Part shown: positions 7,512 through 17,888 of the stretch, piece after piece | How positions within the stretch are numbered: the first letter of the stretch is position 1 | How the letters are laid out: every line of letters begins with the position of its first letter | Source of the DNA: an uncultured Acidimicrobiaceae bacterium | GTDB taxonomy: Bacteria > Actinomycetota > Acidimicrobiia > Acidimicrobiales > RAAP-2 | Reading direction: 5' to 3' | Assembly: GCA_903873395.1 (NCBI GenBank) | Contig: CAIQOJ010000035.1 | Location: 1 to 44,052 of the forward strand | Length of the DNA: 44,052 bases | Position numbers and translations under genes: made by a program | The notes under the pieces: model-generated | Told to the model about the DNA's origin: nothing | The model's input: the letters and a program-made list of their open reading frames with translations, nothing else | Databases searched by the model: none

Positions 7512-9499
7512 CGGGCAACTTCCTGATCAGAGGGACGGGGATCTGCGCTCATGGGTTGGTGCAGCCGTTCGTGCACGGCCGCACCCACCTGTGCCGGCAA
7601 CCACGATACGCCCATGAGGTCGTCTCGGGATGCCTGGCGCAACCCGGACAAGCCGCCGAACTGCTCGACCAACCTGGTCCGGCGCTTGGGCCCTAAGCCA
7701 GGAACTCCGTCGAGCGCACCCACCGTCATGCGCTTACCTCGCAGGGTGCGGTGATAGCCGATGGCAAACCGGTGGGCCTCGTCCCGCAGACGCTGGAGCA
7801 GGTAGAGCGCCTCCGAGGTACGCGGCAGGCGGAGAGGGGTCGACGAACCTGGTCGGTAGACCTCTTCGAAACTCTTCGCCAGGGATGCCACTGGGACTCG
7901 ATCAGTCAGGCCGAGATCGGCCAGTACTCGTTGCGCGACGTGCAACTGTCCGAGGCCACCATCGACGAGGAGAAGCTGCGGTGGATAGGCGAACCGCTTG
8001 CGACTGATGGTCGAACGAGTGCCGATCTCCTCGGCATCGAGATCGCCATCTCCTGTTGATTCAGGCATGTCCTTGGGCACACCATCGGGCTGGCCGACAC
8101 CTCTCTCCCGCTCTTCCTCGATCAACGCGTTGAGCCTGCGGGTGAGCACCTCCTCCATGGCCGCGTAGTCGTCGTTGCCGGGCACGGTGGCCACCTTGAA
8201 ATGCCGGTAGTCCGACTTCTTGGGCAGACCATCCTCGAAGACGACCATCGATCCCACGTAGTCGGTTCCCTGAAGATGGCTCATGTCGTAGCACTCGATC
8301 CGCAGTGGAGCGTCGGGCAGCCCGAGTTCTCGTTGGAGAGCCTCGAGCGCCCGAGCCCGGCTGTTGTGATCCGAGGTCCGCTGCAGCCGATGACGCACGA
8401 AGGCCTCTCCAGCATTGCGGGACACCGTTTCCAGTAAGGCCGCCTTGGGGCCTCGCTGAGGGACGCGCACGGCCACGGGCCCAGGCCGTCGACCGGCCAG
8501 GTACTCCTCCACCGCGCCCAACCCATCAGGCAACTCAGGCACCAGAACTTGGCGGGGTACTCCCGAGGGGGCGTCGGCGTAGAGGTCGACCAGGATACGA
8601 GCCATCAACTCTGGCGCCGTCAGGTCCTCCACCTTGTCGACGAATAGCGCCGAGCGCCCGATGACCCGGCCCGCGCGCACATGGAAGACCTGAACAGCCG
8701 CTTCGAGCTCATCGTCAGCCAGGCCCACCACATCGAGATCTTCCGGACGTTCGAGCTCCATCTGGCGGACGGCATCAGCCGCCCGCACCGCTTCGAGCTT
8801 GTCTCGCAACACACCGGCCCGTTCGAAGTCCAGAGCCTTCGACGCTTCCTGCATCGTGCGCTCGATCAATCGCTCGAGCGGACCCGTGTCCCCTCCGAGG
8901 AATGTGGTCAGATCCGCCACCATGGCGTCGTACTCGGGCTTGTCGATCGCTCCCACGCACGGCCCTGAACACCGATCGATATGGAAGAGCAGGCATGGCC
9001 GCCCCAGCCGTTCGTGGTTTCGGAACTTCGTATCGGAGCATGTGCGGACAGGAAACGAACGGAGCAGTAGGTCGAGGGTGCTCCGAATGGCACCGACGTT
9101 GGGATACGGGCCGAAGTAGCGCACGCCTTTGCGCTTGCGACCTCGAACGACGGCGGGTCGAGGCCATTGATCCTCAACGGTCAGGGCCAACCACGGATAG
9201 CTCTTGTCATCTTTCAGGCGGACGTTGTAGCGAGGCTGGAACTCCTTGATCAGGTTGTGCTCGAGCAACAGCGCTTCAGCCTCGGTGCTCACGACCATCC
9301 ACTCGACATGGTCGGCCTGAGCCACCATCTGGGCCGTCCGATAAGGCAGGTTGCCCGGGTCTTGGAAGTAGGACCCGACCCGGGAGCGGAGCGACTTGGC
9401 TTTACCTACGTAGAGGACTCGTCCGTCGGCATCGACGAACTGATACGACCCGGGCGAGTCGGGAATGGAACCAGAAGGCGGTCGTGTGGCCACGCCCAC
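7508..9499 (-). CDS. uvrC: Excinuclease ABC subunit C
   Basis: A 663-residue nuclease that makes both incisions in nucleotide excision repair after UvrA/UvrB damage recognition. The GIY-YIG domain opens the protein (GSYQFVDADGRVLYVGKAKS, about residues 17-36). A UVR UvrB-binding motif sits near 200-235 (ASKALDFERAGVLRDKLEAV). The RNase H-like nuclease core follows (ECYDMSHLQGTDYVGSMVVF), and the protein ends with tandem helix-hairpin-helix motifs (LDGVPGLGPKRRTRLVEQFG). The start is a GTG at 9497-9499 with no strong Shine-Dalgarno sequence; no nearer family-consistent start is visible. It heads the uvrC-rapZ-yvcK unit and is divergent from nadA. Confidence 0.97.
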   Translation of the reverse strand: MGVATRPPSGSIPDSPGSYQFVDADGRVLYVGKAKSLRSRVGSYFQDPGNLPYRTAQMVAQADHVEWMVVSTEAEALLLEHNLIKEFQPRYNVRLKDDKSYPWLALTVEDQWPRPAVVRGRKRKGVRYFGPYPNVGAIRSTLDLLLRSFPVRTCSDTKFRNHERLGRPCLLFHIDRCSGPCVGAIDKPEYDAMVADLTTFLGGDTGPLERLIERTMQEASKALDFERAGVLRDKLEAVRAADAVRQMELERPEDLDVVGLADDELEAAVQVFHVRAGRVIGRSALFVDKVEDLTAPELMARILVDLYADAPSGVPRQVLVPELPDGLGAVEEYLAGRRPGPVAVRVPQRGPKAALLETVSRNAGEAFVRHRLQRTSDHNSRARALEALQRELGLPDAPLRIECYDMSHLQGTDYVGSMVVFEDGLPKKSDYRHFKVATVPGNDDYAAMEEVLTRRLNALIEEERERGVGQPDGVPKDMPESTGDGDLDAEEIGTRSTISRKRFAYPPQLLLVDGGLGQLHVAQRVLADLGLTDRVPVASLAKSFEEVYRPGSSTPLRLPRTSEALYLLQRLRDEAHRFAIGYHRTLRGKRMTVGALDGVPGLGPKRRTRLVEQFGGLSGLRQASRDDLMGVSWLPAQVGAAVHERLHQPMSADPRPSDQEVAR

Positions 9500-9527
9500 A
9501 GTGTGGCGCGCCAGCGGGCCGACCGTG

Positions 9528-9549
9528 CCACTGGCCTTCCACTGGCCTT
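9528..9549. repeat. 11-bp perfect tandem repeat upstream of uvrC
   Basis: CCACTGGCCTT occurs twice head to tail in the 295-bp region between the divergent uvrC and nadA genes. It could be an operator or simple replication slippage; nothing else in the window matches it. Confidence 0.4.
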
Positions 9550-9679
9550 GCCATGCCTTCGCAAACTCATGCAGATCAGGTGCCGACAGGCTGATCGTGG
9601 CCGTGGCGGTCCGTCATCATCATGATGTGCTGGGACGGTCAGGCATGGGCGTCGCAGAGAAGGCATAGAGTGGGAGCAC

Positions 9680-9786
9680 GCCGGCCTGGACTCCGGCAAA
9701 CATCTACCGCTCCGGGGCCGACAACCCCGCGGATGGGCGACCAGGCTGTCCCCGCCGGCCACACACCGGAGCGCCTCCTTGAGAGG
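9680..9786 (+). promoter_or_regulatory. Possible structured leader RNA of nadA
   Basis: Three potential pairings precede nadA. A 5-bp hairpin lies at 9680-9697 (GCCGG/CCGGC). An 8-bp perfect long-range pairing joins CGCTCCGG (9708-9715) to CCGGAGCG (9766-9773). A hairpin CCTC/GAGG (9774-9786) directly abuts the long stem and buries the nadA Shine-Dalgarno GAGAGG (9781-9786). This could gate translation of NadA in response to a ligand, but GC-rich DNA gives such pairings by chance. I do not recognise a known NAD riboswitch class. Confidence 0.3.
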
Positions 9787-9794
9787 TCATTCCT

Positions 9795-10907
9795 ATGCTT
9801 CGGCTCCAGCAGGCACTCCCCGACACCTACACCAAGGCGTCCCTCGAGGAACTCGAGCAACGTATTGGTGCGGCGAAAGAGATCCTCGGCTCGCGCCTGG
9901 TGATCCTGGGCCACCACTACCAACGCGACGAGGTCATGATCTGGGCCGATGCCCGAGGTGACTCCTTCGGCTTGTCCCGTATCGCCGCGGAGCAGTCCGA
10001 GGCTGAGTTCGTCGTCTTCTGCGGCGTCCATTTCATGGCTGAGTCTGCGGACATCCTCACCGGCCCCCACCAGCAGGTCCTGCTGCCTGACCTGAACGCT
10101 GGCTGTTCGATGGCGGACATGGCCGATATCGACTCCGTCGAAGAAGCCTGGGAGACATTGGCCGAGGTAACCGACGTCGAACGAGTGGTTCCCGTGACTT
10201 ACATGAACTCGTCAGCCGCCCTTAAGGCGTTCGTGGGGCGTCACGGCGGTGTGGTGTGCACATCGTCCAATGCCCGAGCCGTACTGACCTGGGCCCTGGG
10301 CGCTGACGGCGAGAAGGGACGTGGTGATCAGGTCCTGTTCTTCCCGGACCAACATCTCGGTCGCAACACCGGCTACCAGTTGGGCTACACGGAGTCGGAC
10401 ATGGCCGTCTGGAACCCGCGCTTGCCGTCGGGAGGCATCGATGATGCCACTCTTGCCTCAGCAACGCTGCTGCTCTGGAAAGGTCACTGCTCGGTGCACC
10501 AGCGCTTCCGGCCAGCCCATATCGATGCGTTCCGCCAGGAACATCCGAGCGGCCTGGTCGTGGTCCACCCAGAGTGCGCCCATGACGTGGTCGAAGCGGC
10601 CGACCAGGTCGGATCGACGGACTTCATCATCAACGCAGTGGCAGAGGCACCCGTCGGCTCGGTGATAGGCGTCGGTACGGAGATCCATCTCGTCAACCGC
10701 CTTGACCAAGAGACCGAAGGCAAGACGATCGTGTCGCTCGACCCTCTCGTGTGCCCGTGCTCGACGATGTTCCGCATCGATGCCGCCCATCTGGCGTGGA
10801 TCCTCGATGGCCTCGTCGAAGGCGACGTGCGCAATCGGATCACCGTCGACGAAGAGACGGCCACGTGGGCGAAGGTGGCGCTCGAACGGATGTTGGCCAC
10901 CATCTAA
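9795..10907 (+). CDS. nadA: Quinolinate synthase A
   Basis: A 370-residue [4Fe-4S] enzyme that condenses iminoaspartate with dihydroxyacetone phosphate to quinolinate in de novo NAD synthesis. The triplicated NadA fold is recognisable from ILGHHYQRDEVMIWADARGD, FCGVHFMAESADIL, LPDLNAGCSMAD, TYMNSSAALKAF and FPDQHLGRNTGY. Cluster-ligand cysteine candidates lie in the FCGVHFM, HPECAHDV and VCPCSTMF segments, as in the long form of the family. GAGAGG is 8 bases before the ATG. The gene stands alone, with no nadB or nadC beside it, convergent with uvrA and divergent from uvrC. Possible leader structure suggests its own control. Confidence 0.96.
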   Translation: MLRLQQALPDTYTKASLEELEQRIGAAKEILGSRLVILGHHYQRDEVMIWADARGDSFGLSRIAAEQSEAEFVVFCGVHFMAESADILTGPHQQVLLPDLNAGCSMADMADIDSVEEAWETLAEVTDVERVVPVTYMNSSAALKAFVGRHGGVVCTSSNARAVLTWALGADGEKGRGDQVLFFPDQHLGRNTGYQLGYTESDMAVWNPRLPSGGIDDATLASATLLLWKGHCSVHQRFRPAHIDAFRQEHPSGLVVVHPECAHDVVEAADQVGSTDFIINAVAEAPVGSVIGVGTEIHLVNRLDQETEGKTIVSLDPLVCPCSTMFRIDAAHLAWILDGLVEGDVRNRITVDEETATWAKVALERMLATI

Positions 10908-10913
10908 GTGAGC

Positions 10914-10940
10914 CTCAACCGCTGAGTCGGGTCGGTTGGG
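10914..10940 (+). terminator. Hairpin after nadA
   Basis: CTCAACCG pairs with CGGTTGGG (8 bp, one G-U) across an 11-base loop, starting 7 bases after the nadA stop. A short CTTT tract follows. Plausible intrinsic-type terminator, weak U-tract. Confidence 0.4.
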
Positions 10941-10964
10941 CTTTGGTGATGCCAGGGCATCGAC

Positions 10965-11005
10965 CGCCCTTCGGCTCGTTGTGGACCCCGGCCATCCGAA
11001 GGGCG
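10965..11005 (-). terminator. Hairpin after uvrA
   Basis: A perfect 10-bp stem (CGCCCTTCGG/CCGAAGGGCG) with a 21-base loop lies 37 bases beyond the uvrA stop and between the convergent nadA and uvrA genes. There is no U-run on either strand. It may act for both directions. Confidence 0.4.
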
Positions 11006-11042
11006 CCTGCTGCTTGGATGGCAACCCCTACGTAGGAAGCCC

Positions 11043-14000
11043 TTACTTCTTGGAGGAGGTTGCCGTCTTCGTCGAGGCTGCCTTCGTAGCTGGTGCAGCC
11101 TTCTTGGCCGCAGCACGTTTCTTGGCGGGTGCGGACTTCGTGGGCACCTGTTTCGTGGGGGCCGACGCCGCAGCACGTCGCCTCACCGGGTGAGTAGCAC
11201 CCCGGATAGATCCCAGCAAAGGCGCCAACACTGCCCCGGTATGGCTGGCGACGACACCAGCAACCTCTTCGGGAGTGCCCGTAGCTACGACCGTGCCCCC
11301 GCGATCGCCCCCTTCGGGTCCCATGTCGATGATCCAGTCCGCGCTCTTGATCACCTCAAGGTTGTGCTCGATGACGATCACGGTGTTGCCCTGGTCGGTC
11401 AATCGATTGAGAACGTCGAGCAGTTTGCGCACGTCCTCGAAGTGGAGGCCCGTGGTCGGCTCGTCGAGGATGTACAGCGTGTGGCCGGTGGAGCGTCGTG
11501 ACAACTCGGAAGCCAACTTGACCCGCTGCGCCTCACCACCGGACAAGGTGGGAGCCGACTGGCCGAGTCGGATGTAACCCAGTCCCACATCGACCAGGGT
11601 CTGCAAATGCCGAGCGATGGGCGGCTGGGCGCTGAAGAATCCCAGTGCCTCTTCACAGGAGAGCTCCAGCACCTCAGCAATGGTCTTGCCTCGGAACGTG
11701 ACCTCCAGGGTGTCCCGGTTATACCGGGCGCCGTGGCAGACCTCACAGGGCACGTAGATGTCGGGCAGGAAGTGCATCTCGATGCGCAAGGTGCCGTCGC
11801 CTGAGCAGGATTCGCACCGGCCGCCCTTGACGTTGAAGGAGAACCGCCCCGGCTGGTAGCCCCGCACCTTGGATTCCGAGGTCTGACTGAAGAGCTTGCG
11901 GATGTGGTCGAACACTCCGGTGTAGGTGGCCGGATTGGATCGGGGCGTGCGACCGATCGGTGCCTGATCGACATCCACCACTTTGTCGATGTGCTCGATG
12001 CCGGTGATGTGCCGGTGCAGTCCTGGCACCGTCTTGGCCCGGTGGACCTGCTTGGATAGCGACCGCAACAAGATGTCGTTGACCAGGGTGGACTTTCCGG
12101 AACCCGACACACCGGTCACCGCGACGAGTTGGCCGAGCGGGAACTCCACGGTCACGTCCTTGAGGTTGTGCTCACGTGCTCCCACCACGACCAAGGTGTC
12201 GCCACTACCGGGACGGCGCAGCTCGGGCACCGGGATGCTTCGTGCACCCGAGAGGTACTGCCCGGTCAGCGACTCCGTGTTGGCCAACAGACCATCGGGC
12301 CCTTCGACCGGTCCCGAGTGGACGACGCGTCCGCCATGCTCGCCGGCCCCCGGGCCGATATCGACCACGTGGTCGGCAATGCGGATCGTCTCCTCGTCAT
12401 GCTCCACGACGATGACGGTGTTCCCCAGATCTCGCAGACGTTGCAGCGTGCCGATCAACCGCTGGTTGTCACGCTGGTGGAGTCCGATCGATGGTTCGTC
12501 GAGAACGTACAGCACGCCGACCAGTCCGCTCCCGATCTGACTGGCCAGCCGGATCCTCTGTGCTTCCCCACCTGACAGCGTGGCCGCCGAACGGGCCAGC
12601 GTCAGATAGTCGAGGCCGACGTCGAGGAGGAACTGCATGCGTTCGACAACCTCGCGGAAGACCCGATCGGCGATCATGTGATCCCGATCGGACAGCTCGA
12701 GGGCGCCAACGACGTCCACGGCTCGGCCGATAGGAAGCGAGCAGAGGGCATGGATGCTGTGACCACCCACAGTCACGGCCAGTGACTCGGGCTTCAGACG
12801 AGCCCCTTTGCACTCCGGGCACGGCACCTCACGGAGGTAGCCCTCGAGGTTCTCGCGGAGGAAGTCCGAATCAGCCTCGGTGTGGCGGCGTTCCAACCAG
12901 GGCACGATGCCTTCGTAGGCCGAGGTGAACGATCGCTGACGCCCGTAGCGGTTGCGATAGCGCAGGTGAACCTGGTCGCCCGACGTGCCGTAGAGCACCA
13001 AGGAGCGATCGTCATCAGACAACTCCTCCCAGGGTGTGTCCACTGAAAATCCGCCGAGGTCGGCCACCGCATCGACCATGCGCTCGAAGTACTGGCTGCG
13101 GGCGTTCGCCCAGGGTGCCAGCGCACCTTGGGACAGCGACTTGCCCGGATCAGGCACGATCAGCTCTGGATCGACTTCGTACTTCGTTCCCAATCCCGTA
13201 CATGCCGCGCAGGCGCCGTAGGGAGAGTTGAACGAGAAGTTACGGGGCGACGGATCCTCAAAACTGATGCCGCAGTTGGTGCAAGCCAAGTGCTGGCTGA
13301 ACGTGATGGCTTCTTGCTCGTTGCCGTTGCCGTCCACCACCACCAACTCGGCGACGCCTTCGGCTAGGCCAAGAGCCGTCTCGAGCGATTCGGTGAGGCG
13401 CCTGCGGATCCCAACGCGGCGGATGAGACGGTCGACCACGACCTCGATGGTGTGGGTCTCGTAGCGAGCGAGCTCGAGGTCGCCACGGTCGGTCAGTTCA
13501 ATGGTGACCCCATCGATGCGCACTCGGGCAAACCCCTGCTTGGCCAGGTCGTCGAGGAGTGAGCTGTACTCCCCTTTCCGCCCTCGTACGACAGGGGCGA
13601 GCACCAAGAATCGTGTTCCCTCGTCCATGGCCAAGATCCGGTCGACGATCTGCTGGGGGCTCTGGCGGGCCACCGGACGGCCACACACCGGGCAGTGCGG
13701 CTTGCCGATCCGGGCGTACAGGAGGCGCAGGTAGTCGTAGACCTCGGTGACGGTGCCCACCGTCGAACGGGGATTGCGGGAAGCCGACTTCTGGTCGATG
13801 GAGATGGCTGGCGACAGGCCTTCGATGAAATCGACATCCGGTTTGTCCATCTGGCCGAGGAACTGACGGGCATAGGCCGACAGTGACTCGACGTAGCGGC
13901 GTTGCCCTTCGGCATAGATGGTGTCGAAGGCGAGGGAGGACTTGCCCGAACCCGACAGTCCGGTGAAGACGATCAGCTCATCTCGGGGAAGATCAAGGGA

Positions 14001-14054
14001 GACGTCTTGAAGGTTGTGCTCCCTTGCACCTCGCACGACAAGACGATCAGCCAT
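11043..14054 (-). CDS. uvrA: Excinuclease ABC subunit A with a basic C-terminal tail
   Basis: A 1003-residue dimeric ABC ATPase that finds helix-distorting lesions and loads UvrB. The first Walker A is [20 protein letters not shown] (about residues 30-50) and the second is [18 protein letters not shown] signatures [18 protein letters not shown] and [13 protein letters not shown], and the zinc-finger cysteine sets ([16 protein letters not shown] with [10 protein letters not shown]), are visible. I chose the ATG at 14054, where family similarity begins ([14 protein letters not shown]); an ATG at 14129 overlapping uvrB would add 25 residues of no family similarity. The last 46 residues are an extension with ten Lys, four Arg, many Ala and no acidic residue, like the DNA-binding tails of actinobacterial topoisomerase I and HupB. 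Confidence 0.97.
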   Translation of the reverse strand: MADRLVVRGAREHNLQDVSLDLPRDELIVFTGLSGSGKSSLAFDTIYAEGQRRYVESLSAYARQFLGQMDKPDVDFIEGLSPAISIDQKSASRNPRSTVGTVTEVYDYLRLLYARIGKPHCPVCGRPVARQSPQQIVDRILAMDEGTRFLVLAPVVRGRKGEYSSLLDDLAKQGFARVRIDGVTIELTDRGDLELARYETHTIEVVVDRLIRRVGIRRRLTESLETALGLAEGVAELVVVDGNGNEQEAITFSQHLACTNCGISFEDPSPRNFSFNSPYGACAACTGLGTKYEVDPELIVPDPGKSLSQGALAPWANARSQYFERMVDAVADLGGFSVDTPWEELSDDDRSLVLYGTSGDQVHLRYRNRYGRQRSFTSAYEGIVPWLERRHTEADSDFLRENLEGYLREVPCPECKGARLKPESLAVTVGGHSIHALCSLPIGRAVDVVGALELSDRDHMIADRVFREVVERMQFLLDVGLDYLTLARSAATLSGGEAQRIRLASQIGSGLVGVLYVLDEPSIGLHQRDNQRLIGTLQRLRDLGNTVIVVEHDEETIRIADHVVDIGPGAGEHGGRVVHSGPVEGPDGLLANTESLTGQYLSGARSIPVPELRRPGSGDTLVVVGAREHNLKDVTVEFPLGQLVAVTGVSGSGKSTLVNDILLRSLSKQVHRAKTVPGLHRHITGIEHIDKVVDVDQAPIGRTPRSNPATYTGVFDHIRKLFSQTSESKVRGYQPGRFSFNVKGGRCESCSGDGTLRIEMHFLPDIYVPCEVCHGARYNRDTLEVTFRGKTIAEVLELSCEEALGFFSAQPPIARHLQTLVDVGLGYIRLGQSAPTLSGGEAQRVKLASELSRRSTGHTLYILDEPTTGLHFEDVRKLLDVLNRLTDQGNTVIVIEHNLEVIKSADWIIDMGPEGGDRGGTVVATGTPEEVAGVVASHTGAVLAPLLGSIRGATHPVRRRAAASAPTKQVPTKSAPAKKRAAAKKAAPATKAASTKTATSSKK

Positions 14055-14125
14055 GGCGTGGAGGATACCGGGGTGTCGTGGGCCTCCTGCCCGAACGCGG
14101 ACTCGACGGGCACCGGTGGCCGAGA

Positions 14126-16261
14126 TCAAGCGTCAGCGGCAACCTCGAGCACGTTCCCATCCAGCACGGGTGAGCCATCGACCGGGTCCCGCGAGAGCAG
14201 GGCTCGTAGCTCGGCCACCTCATCACGCAACAGGGCTGCCTCCTCGAATCGGAGTTCTTCGGCTGCCTTGACCATCTCGGCGTCGAGTTGATGGATCAGG
14301 CTCGACAACTCGTCGGCATCGGGACCCAGGGCCTGGGCCATCTCAGCAGCAAGGGCGCGCGGATCGACGCCGCCCCGTTTGCCTGGTGCTTCCTTGCTGC
14401 CCGGTGCTCGTGCGGCAGAGCGCGTTCGCCCGCCCGGGCTACTACGTGGGGCGTCTGCACCCTCTCCGCGCACTCGCTGCAGGATGTCGGTGACCGACTT
14501 GGTGATGGTGACGGGATCGATCCCGTGTTCGAGGTTGTAGGCGATCTGACGGGCTCGGCGGCGCTGGGTCTCGTTGATCGCCTTGGTCATCGAATCGGTC
14601 ACACGATCGGCATAGAGCACGACCCGCCCTTCGACGTTGCGGGCGGCCCGGCCCATGATCTGGATCAGCGAGGAAGCCGATCGCAGGAATCCCTCTTTGT
14701 CGGCGTCGAGGACGGCCACCAGTGACACTTCGGGCAGGTCGAGGCCCTCCCGCAGCAAGTTGATCCCGACGAGGACGTCGAACACCCCGAGGCGAAGTTC
14801 CCGCAGGAGCTCCACACGGGCCATGGTGTCGATGTCCGAGTGCAGGTACTGCACGCGAACCCCCTGCTCGGAGAGATAGTCCGTCAAATCTTCGGCCATC
14901 TTCTTGGTCAGCGTCGTCACCAGCACGCGATGACCCTTGGCCACGGTGGCCTCGATCCGCTCGAGAAGATCGTCGATCTGGCCGGTGGTGGGTCGGATGT
15001 CCACTTCGGGGTCGAGCAAGCCCGTCGGACGGATCACCTGCTCCACCACGTTGGTGCTGTGCTCGAGTTCCCAGGGACCCGGCGTGGCCGACAGCAGCAC
15101 CGTCTGGCCCGTCCGTTCGGAGAACTCATCGAAGGTGAGGGGCCGGTTGTCCATGGCCGACGGCAAGCGGAAACCGTGGTCGACCAACGTCTCCTTGCGT
15201 GATCGGTCGCCGGCGTACTGGCCTCGGATCTGAGGCACGGCCACGTGGCTCTCGTCCAATACCAGCAGGTAGTCCTTGGGGAAGAAATCGAGCAACGTGA
15301 AGGCCGGTTCCCCCGGGGACCGACCGTCAAGATGGCGGCTGTAGTTCTCGATACCCGAGCAGACGCCGGTCTCAGCCAGCATCTCGAGGTCGTACTCGGT
15401 ACGCATGCGCAGTCGTTGTGCCTCGAGCAGCTTTCCCTGGTCCTGCAGCTCCCCCAGCCGGACACGGAGTTCGTCCTCGATGCCCACCACGGCCGAACGG
15501 AGCTTCTCGTCGCCGGTTCCGTAGTGGGTGTTAGCGAACACCACCAGGCCGTCGAGCTCGGGGCCGATCTCACCGGTGAGAACGTCGAAGGGACGGATCC
15601 TTTCGACGGTGTCACCGAAGAACTCCACCCGGACCGCTCGGCTCTCATAGGCGGGGTGGATCTCCACTGTGTCCCCGTGGACACGGAACTGGCCACGCAG
15701 GAGATTCACATCGTTACGGGAGTACTGCAGCTCGACCAAGCGCTTCAGCAGGTCGCGCTGGTCGATCTCCTGCCCGGGCTCGAGAGCAACGATGCGCTGG
15801 CGGTACTCCTCGGGGGAGCCCAAGCCATAGATGCACGACACCGAAGCCACGACGATGGTGTCGCGTCGCAGCAGGAGTGACGACGTGGTGGCATGGCGCA
15901 GTCGGTCGATCTCGTCGTTGATGGACGAGTCCTTCTCGATATACGTGTCCGACGATGGGACGTACGCCTCGGGTTGGTAGTAGTCGTAGTACGAGACGAA
16001 GTACTCCACCTTGTTTCGGGGGAAGAACTCTTTCAGCTCGGCGGCCAACTGAGCAGCCAACGACTTGTTCGGTTCGATGATCAGAGTTGGCCGCTGGACC
16101 GCCTCGATGGTCCAGGCGATGGTGGCGGTCTTGCCGGACCCGGTAATGCCGAGCAGCGTCTGGTAGCGGTCCCCTCGGTCGAGTCCCTCGACAAGCCCTG
16201 CGATAGCCGTTGGCTGGTCTCCGGCGGGCCGAAATGGCGAGACGACCTCAAAAGGGGGCAC
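14126..16261 (-). CDS. uvrB: Excinuclease ABC subunit B
   Basis: A 711-residue helicase-like protein that verifies damage and recruits UvrC. Visible elements are the Walker A GITGSGKT (about residue 40), the beta-hairpin region [20 protein letters not shown], the DESH box ([16 protein letters not shown]), helicase motif VI ([20 protein letters not shown]), and a C-terminal UVR motif ([20 protein letters not shown]) that binds UvrC. The start is GTG (16259-16261) with a weak Shine-Dalgarno context, 38 bp after coaE, with which it is probably co-transcribed. uvrA follows. Confidence 0.97.
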   Translation of the reverse strand: MPPFEVVSPFRPAGDQPTAIAGLVEGLDRGDRYQTLLGITGSGKTATIAWTIEAVQRPTLIIEPNKSLAAQLAAELKEFFPRNKVEYFVSYYDYYQPEAYVPSSDTYIEKDSSINDEIDRLRHATTSSLLLRRDTIVVASVSCIYGLGSPEEYRQRIVALEPGQEIDQRDLLKRLVELQYSRNDVNLLRGQFRVHGDTVEIHPAYESRAVRVEFFGDTVERIRPFDVLTGEIGPELDGLVVFANTHYGTGDEKLRSAVVGIEDELRVRLGELQDQGKLLEAQRLRMRTEYDLEMLAETGVCSGIENYSRHLDGRSPGEPAFTLLDFFPKDYLLVLDESHVAVPQIRGQYAGDRSRKETLVDHGFRLPSAMDNRPLTFDEFSERTGQTVLLSATPGPWELEHSTNVVEQVIRPTGLLDPEVDIRPTTGQIDDLLERIEATVAKGHRVLVTTLTKKMAEDLTDYLSEQGVRVQYLHSDIDTMARVELLRELRLGVFDVLVGINLLREGLDLPEVSLVAVLDADKEGFLRSASSLIQIMGRAARNVEGRVVLYADRVTDSMTKAINETQRRRARQIAYNLEHGIDPVTITKSVTDILQRVRGEGADAPRSSPGGRTRSAARAPGSKEAPGKRGGVDPRALAAEMAQALGPDADELSSLIHQLDAEMVKAAEELRFEEAALLRDEVAELRALLSRDPVDGSPVLDGNVLEVAADA

Positions 16262-16299
16262 GGGGCGATCGTACCGGCCGACGCCTGACTCGGCGCCCG

Positions 16300-16950
16300 T
16301 CAGTCAGATGCAGGTGCCACCGGTTGGGATCCGGGCTCAGGGTCGGGCTGCTGGGGGAGCTCGAGCAAGGCACGCCACACTCGGTCGACTTCTACGGCCA
16401 GCGAGTCTTCGTCACCCGAGTTGTCGATCACGTACTCAGCCCCCTCGAGCCGCTCCTCCCGGGTGGGTTGGGCGGCCTGGCGGGCTTGAGCATCTTCGGC
16501 CTCCATGCCTCGCAACGTGGTGAGTCGGGCAAGGGCCAACTCGGCTGGGACATCGACCACGACCACGGCATCGAGGGCAAGCATCTCCCGGTGGAACTGC
16601 TTCAGCAGTGGGATGTCCATGACGACGATCCGGTCCGTGCCCCGATGAGACTCCTTACCTTCCACCATGGCAATGCCGATCGCTGGATGGATGATGGCAT
16701 TGAGGGCTGCCAACTCGTCGGGATCTCCGAAGGCCCGAGCAGCGAGAGCAGGTCGGTCGATGCGCCCCTCGGCATCCAAGATGCCCGCTCCGAACCGATC
16801 GACCAGCGGCTGATAGGCGACGGCACCGGGTTCGACCACTTGGCGAGCCACCTGATCAGCATCGACCAGGGCGGCACCATGTGCCACCAAGAGCTTGGCC
16901 ACCGTGGATTTGCCCGAACCGATATTTCCGGTGAGACCGATCGTCAGCAT
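16300..16950 (-). CDS. coaE: Dephospho-CoA kinase
   Basis: A 216-residue P-loop kinase catalysing the last step of coenzyme A synthesis. Walker [13 protein letters not shown] is at residues 5-16, the substrate-binding [13 protein letters not shown] follows near 35, and [11 protein letters not shown] lies mid-protein. A Shine-Dalgarno-like AGGGG lies 6 bases before the ATG and overlaps the stop region of the preceding methyltransferase gene, so the two are probably coupled. In other actinobacteria coaE lies next to rpsA; here rpsA is about 19 kb away. The C-terminal 30 residues are proline-rich and not conserved. Confidence 0.95.
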   Translation of the reverse strand: MLTIGLTGNIGSGKSTVAKLLVAHGAALVDADQVARQVVEPGAVAYQPLVDRFGAGILDAEGRIDRPALAARAFGDPDELAALNAIIHPAIGIAMVEGKESHRGTDRIVVMDIPLLKQFHREMLALDAVVVVDVPAELALARLTTLRGMEAEDAQARQAAQPTREERLEGAEYVIDNSGDEDSLAVEVDRVWRALLELPQQPDPEPGSQPVAPASD

Positions 16951-16959
16951 GGTCGTCCC

Positions 16960-17814
16960 CTACGCCTGGCGCCGTGGACGCGAAGCGGTGGCGAACAGGA
17001 CCATCGTGGTCCTGTCGAGTTGGTCGGTCACGAAGAAATCGTCGGCCGTGATGCCGGTCATTCCTCCCGCATCGCCGCGTGCCACGAGTTTGTAGGCCTT
17101 GGGCAACACCCACGCATAGAACCCGACGTACCAGGAACGAGGAATCTTGTGGCGCAGATCGAAGACGTCGAGCCGAAGGATCTTCTGGGCCTTCACCCGT
17201 CGAGCGGTGAAGTCGGCCTTGACGTGGGGCACCGCATCAAGGCCCTCGATACGAACGTCGTGGAAGTAGCGCTCCAAGATCGTGCGAAGTTCATCGGGCT
17301 CGAACAAGTGGACGTGAAACGGGTTCTCGAAGTCGGCCGGGGCGTTCGGCGTCAACACCAGCATGGTGCCGCCGTCAGCCAAGACCCGGGCCGCTTCACG
17401 CACGTGCCCCTGCGGCTCCACGAAGTGTTCGATCAAGTGAGACGAACAGACCCAGTCGAACGACCCCGTGGCGAACCCCAACGCCGTGGCATCCATCTGT
17501 GCGGCCCGGAGCCCGGCGTCACCCCAGTTTGCTCGAGCGAGTTCTACTGCTTCGTCGGCGTAGTCGGCCCCGATGACCTGGCGATCGTCGGCCAGCAGGC
17601 GGGCAGATTCGAAGCCTTGGCCACATCCCACGTCGAGCACAGTCCCCGAACCCATCCGCTCGAGCACTGTCCGATAGCCGGCAGCATGGAGGGCCAGCAG
17701 CGAGTCCGGGGTGACGCCCTCCATCGGGCGCTCACCGGTCAGATGCCGGCCGGAACTACTGCTGGCACCCGAGGTGCTGGCGCTCATGTCTCCGTCTGAC
17801 GCCTGTGGTCCCAT
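16960..17814 (-). CDS. Class I SAM-dependent methyltransferase
   Basis: A 285-residue protein with a Methyltransf_11-type Rossmann core. Motif I is TVLDVGCGQGFESARLL, followed by the acidic VIGADYADEAVELAR, then the motif-IV-like DWVCSSHLIEHF and a GGTMLVLTPNAP strand. The substrate is unknown. Being divergent from the AftD-like gene, with only 75 bp between starts, suggests a link to envelope glycan or lipid methylation, which is inference. The start at 17814 (GGGAG four bases upstream) is my choice. A start at 17787 would remove nine non-conserved residues, and a longer frame reaching 17928 would overlap the divergent gene. Confidence 0.85.
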   Translation of the reverse strand: MGPQASDGDMSASTSGASSSSGRHLTGERPMEGVTPDSLLALHAAGYRTVLERMGSGTVLDVGCGQGFESARLLADDRQVIGADYADEAVELARANWGDAGLRAAQMDATALGFATGSFDWVCSSHLIEHFVEPQGHVREAARVLADGGTMLVLTPNAPADFENPFHVHLFEPDELRTILERYFHDVRIEGLDAVPHVKADFTARRVKAQKILRLDVFDLRHKIPRSWYVGFYAWVLPKAYKLVARGDAGGMTGITADDFFVTDQLDRTTMVLFATASRPRRQA

Positions 17815-17871
17815 CCTGCTCCCGTCGTGGAGGCCGGGCTGCGGTGATGCGGCCCGAGGCTTCGGAGTGTT

Positions 17872-17877
17872 TACACT
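17872..17877 (+). promoter_or_regulatory. Possible -10 element for the AftD-like gene
   Basis: TACACT fits a -10 hexamer and ends 11 bases before the GTG start at 17889, which would make the mRNA nearly leaderless, as is common in actinobacteria. No convincing -35 element is seen, so this is tentative. Confidence 0.35.
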
Positions 17878-17888
17878 ACCGACCACCC

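Noticed and set aside
16210-17799. Open plus-strand frame of 529 codons antisense to coaE and the methyltransferase.
   Set aside because: Both antisense genes have clear family motifs; the frame has an atypical composition and results from GC-biased third positions.
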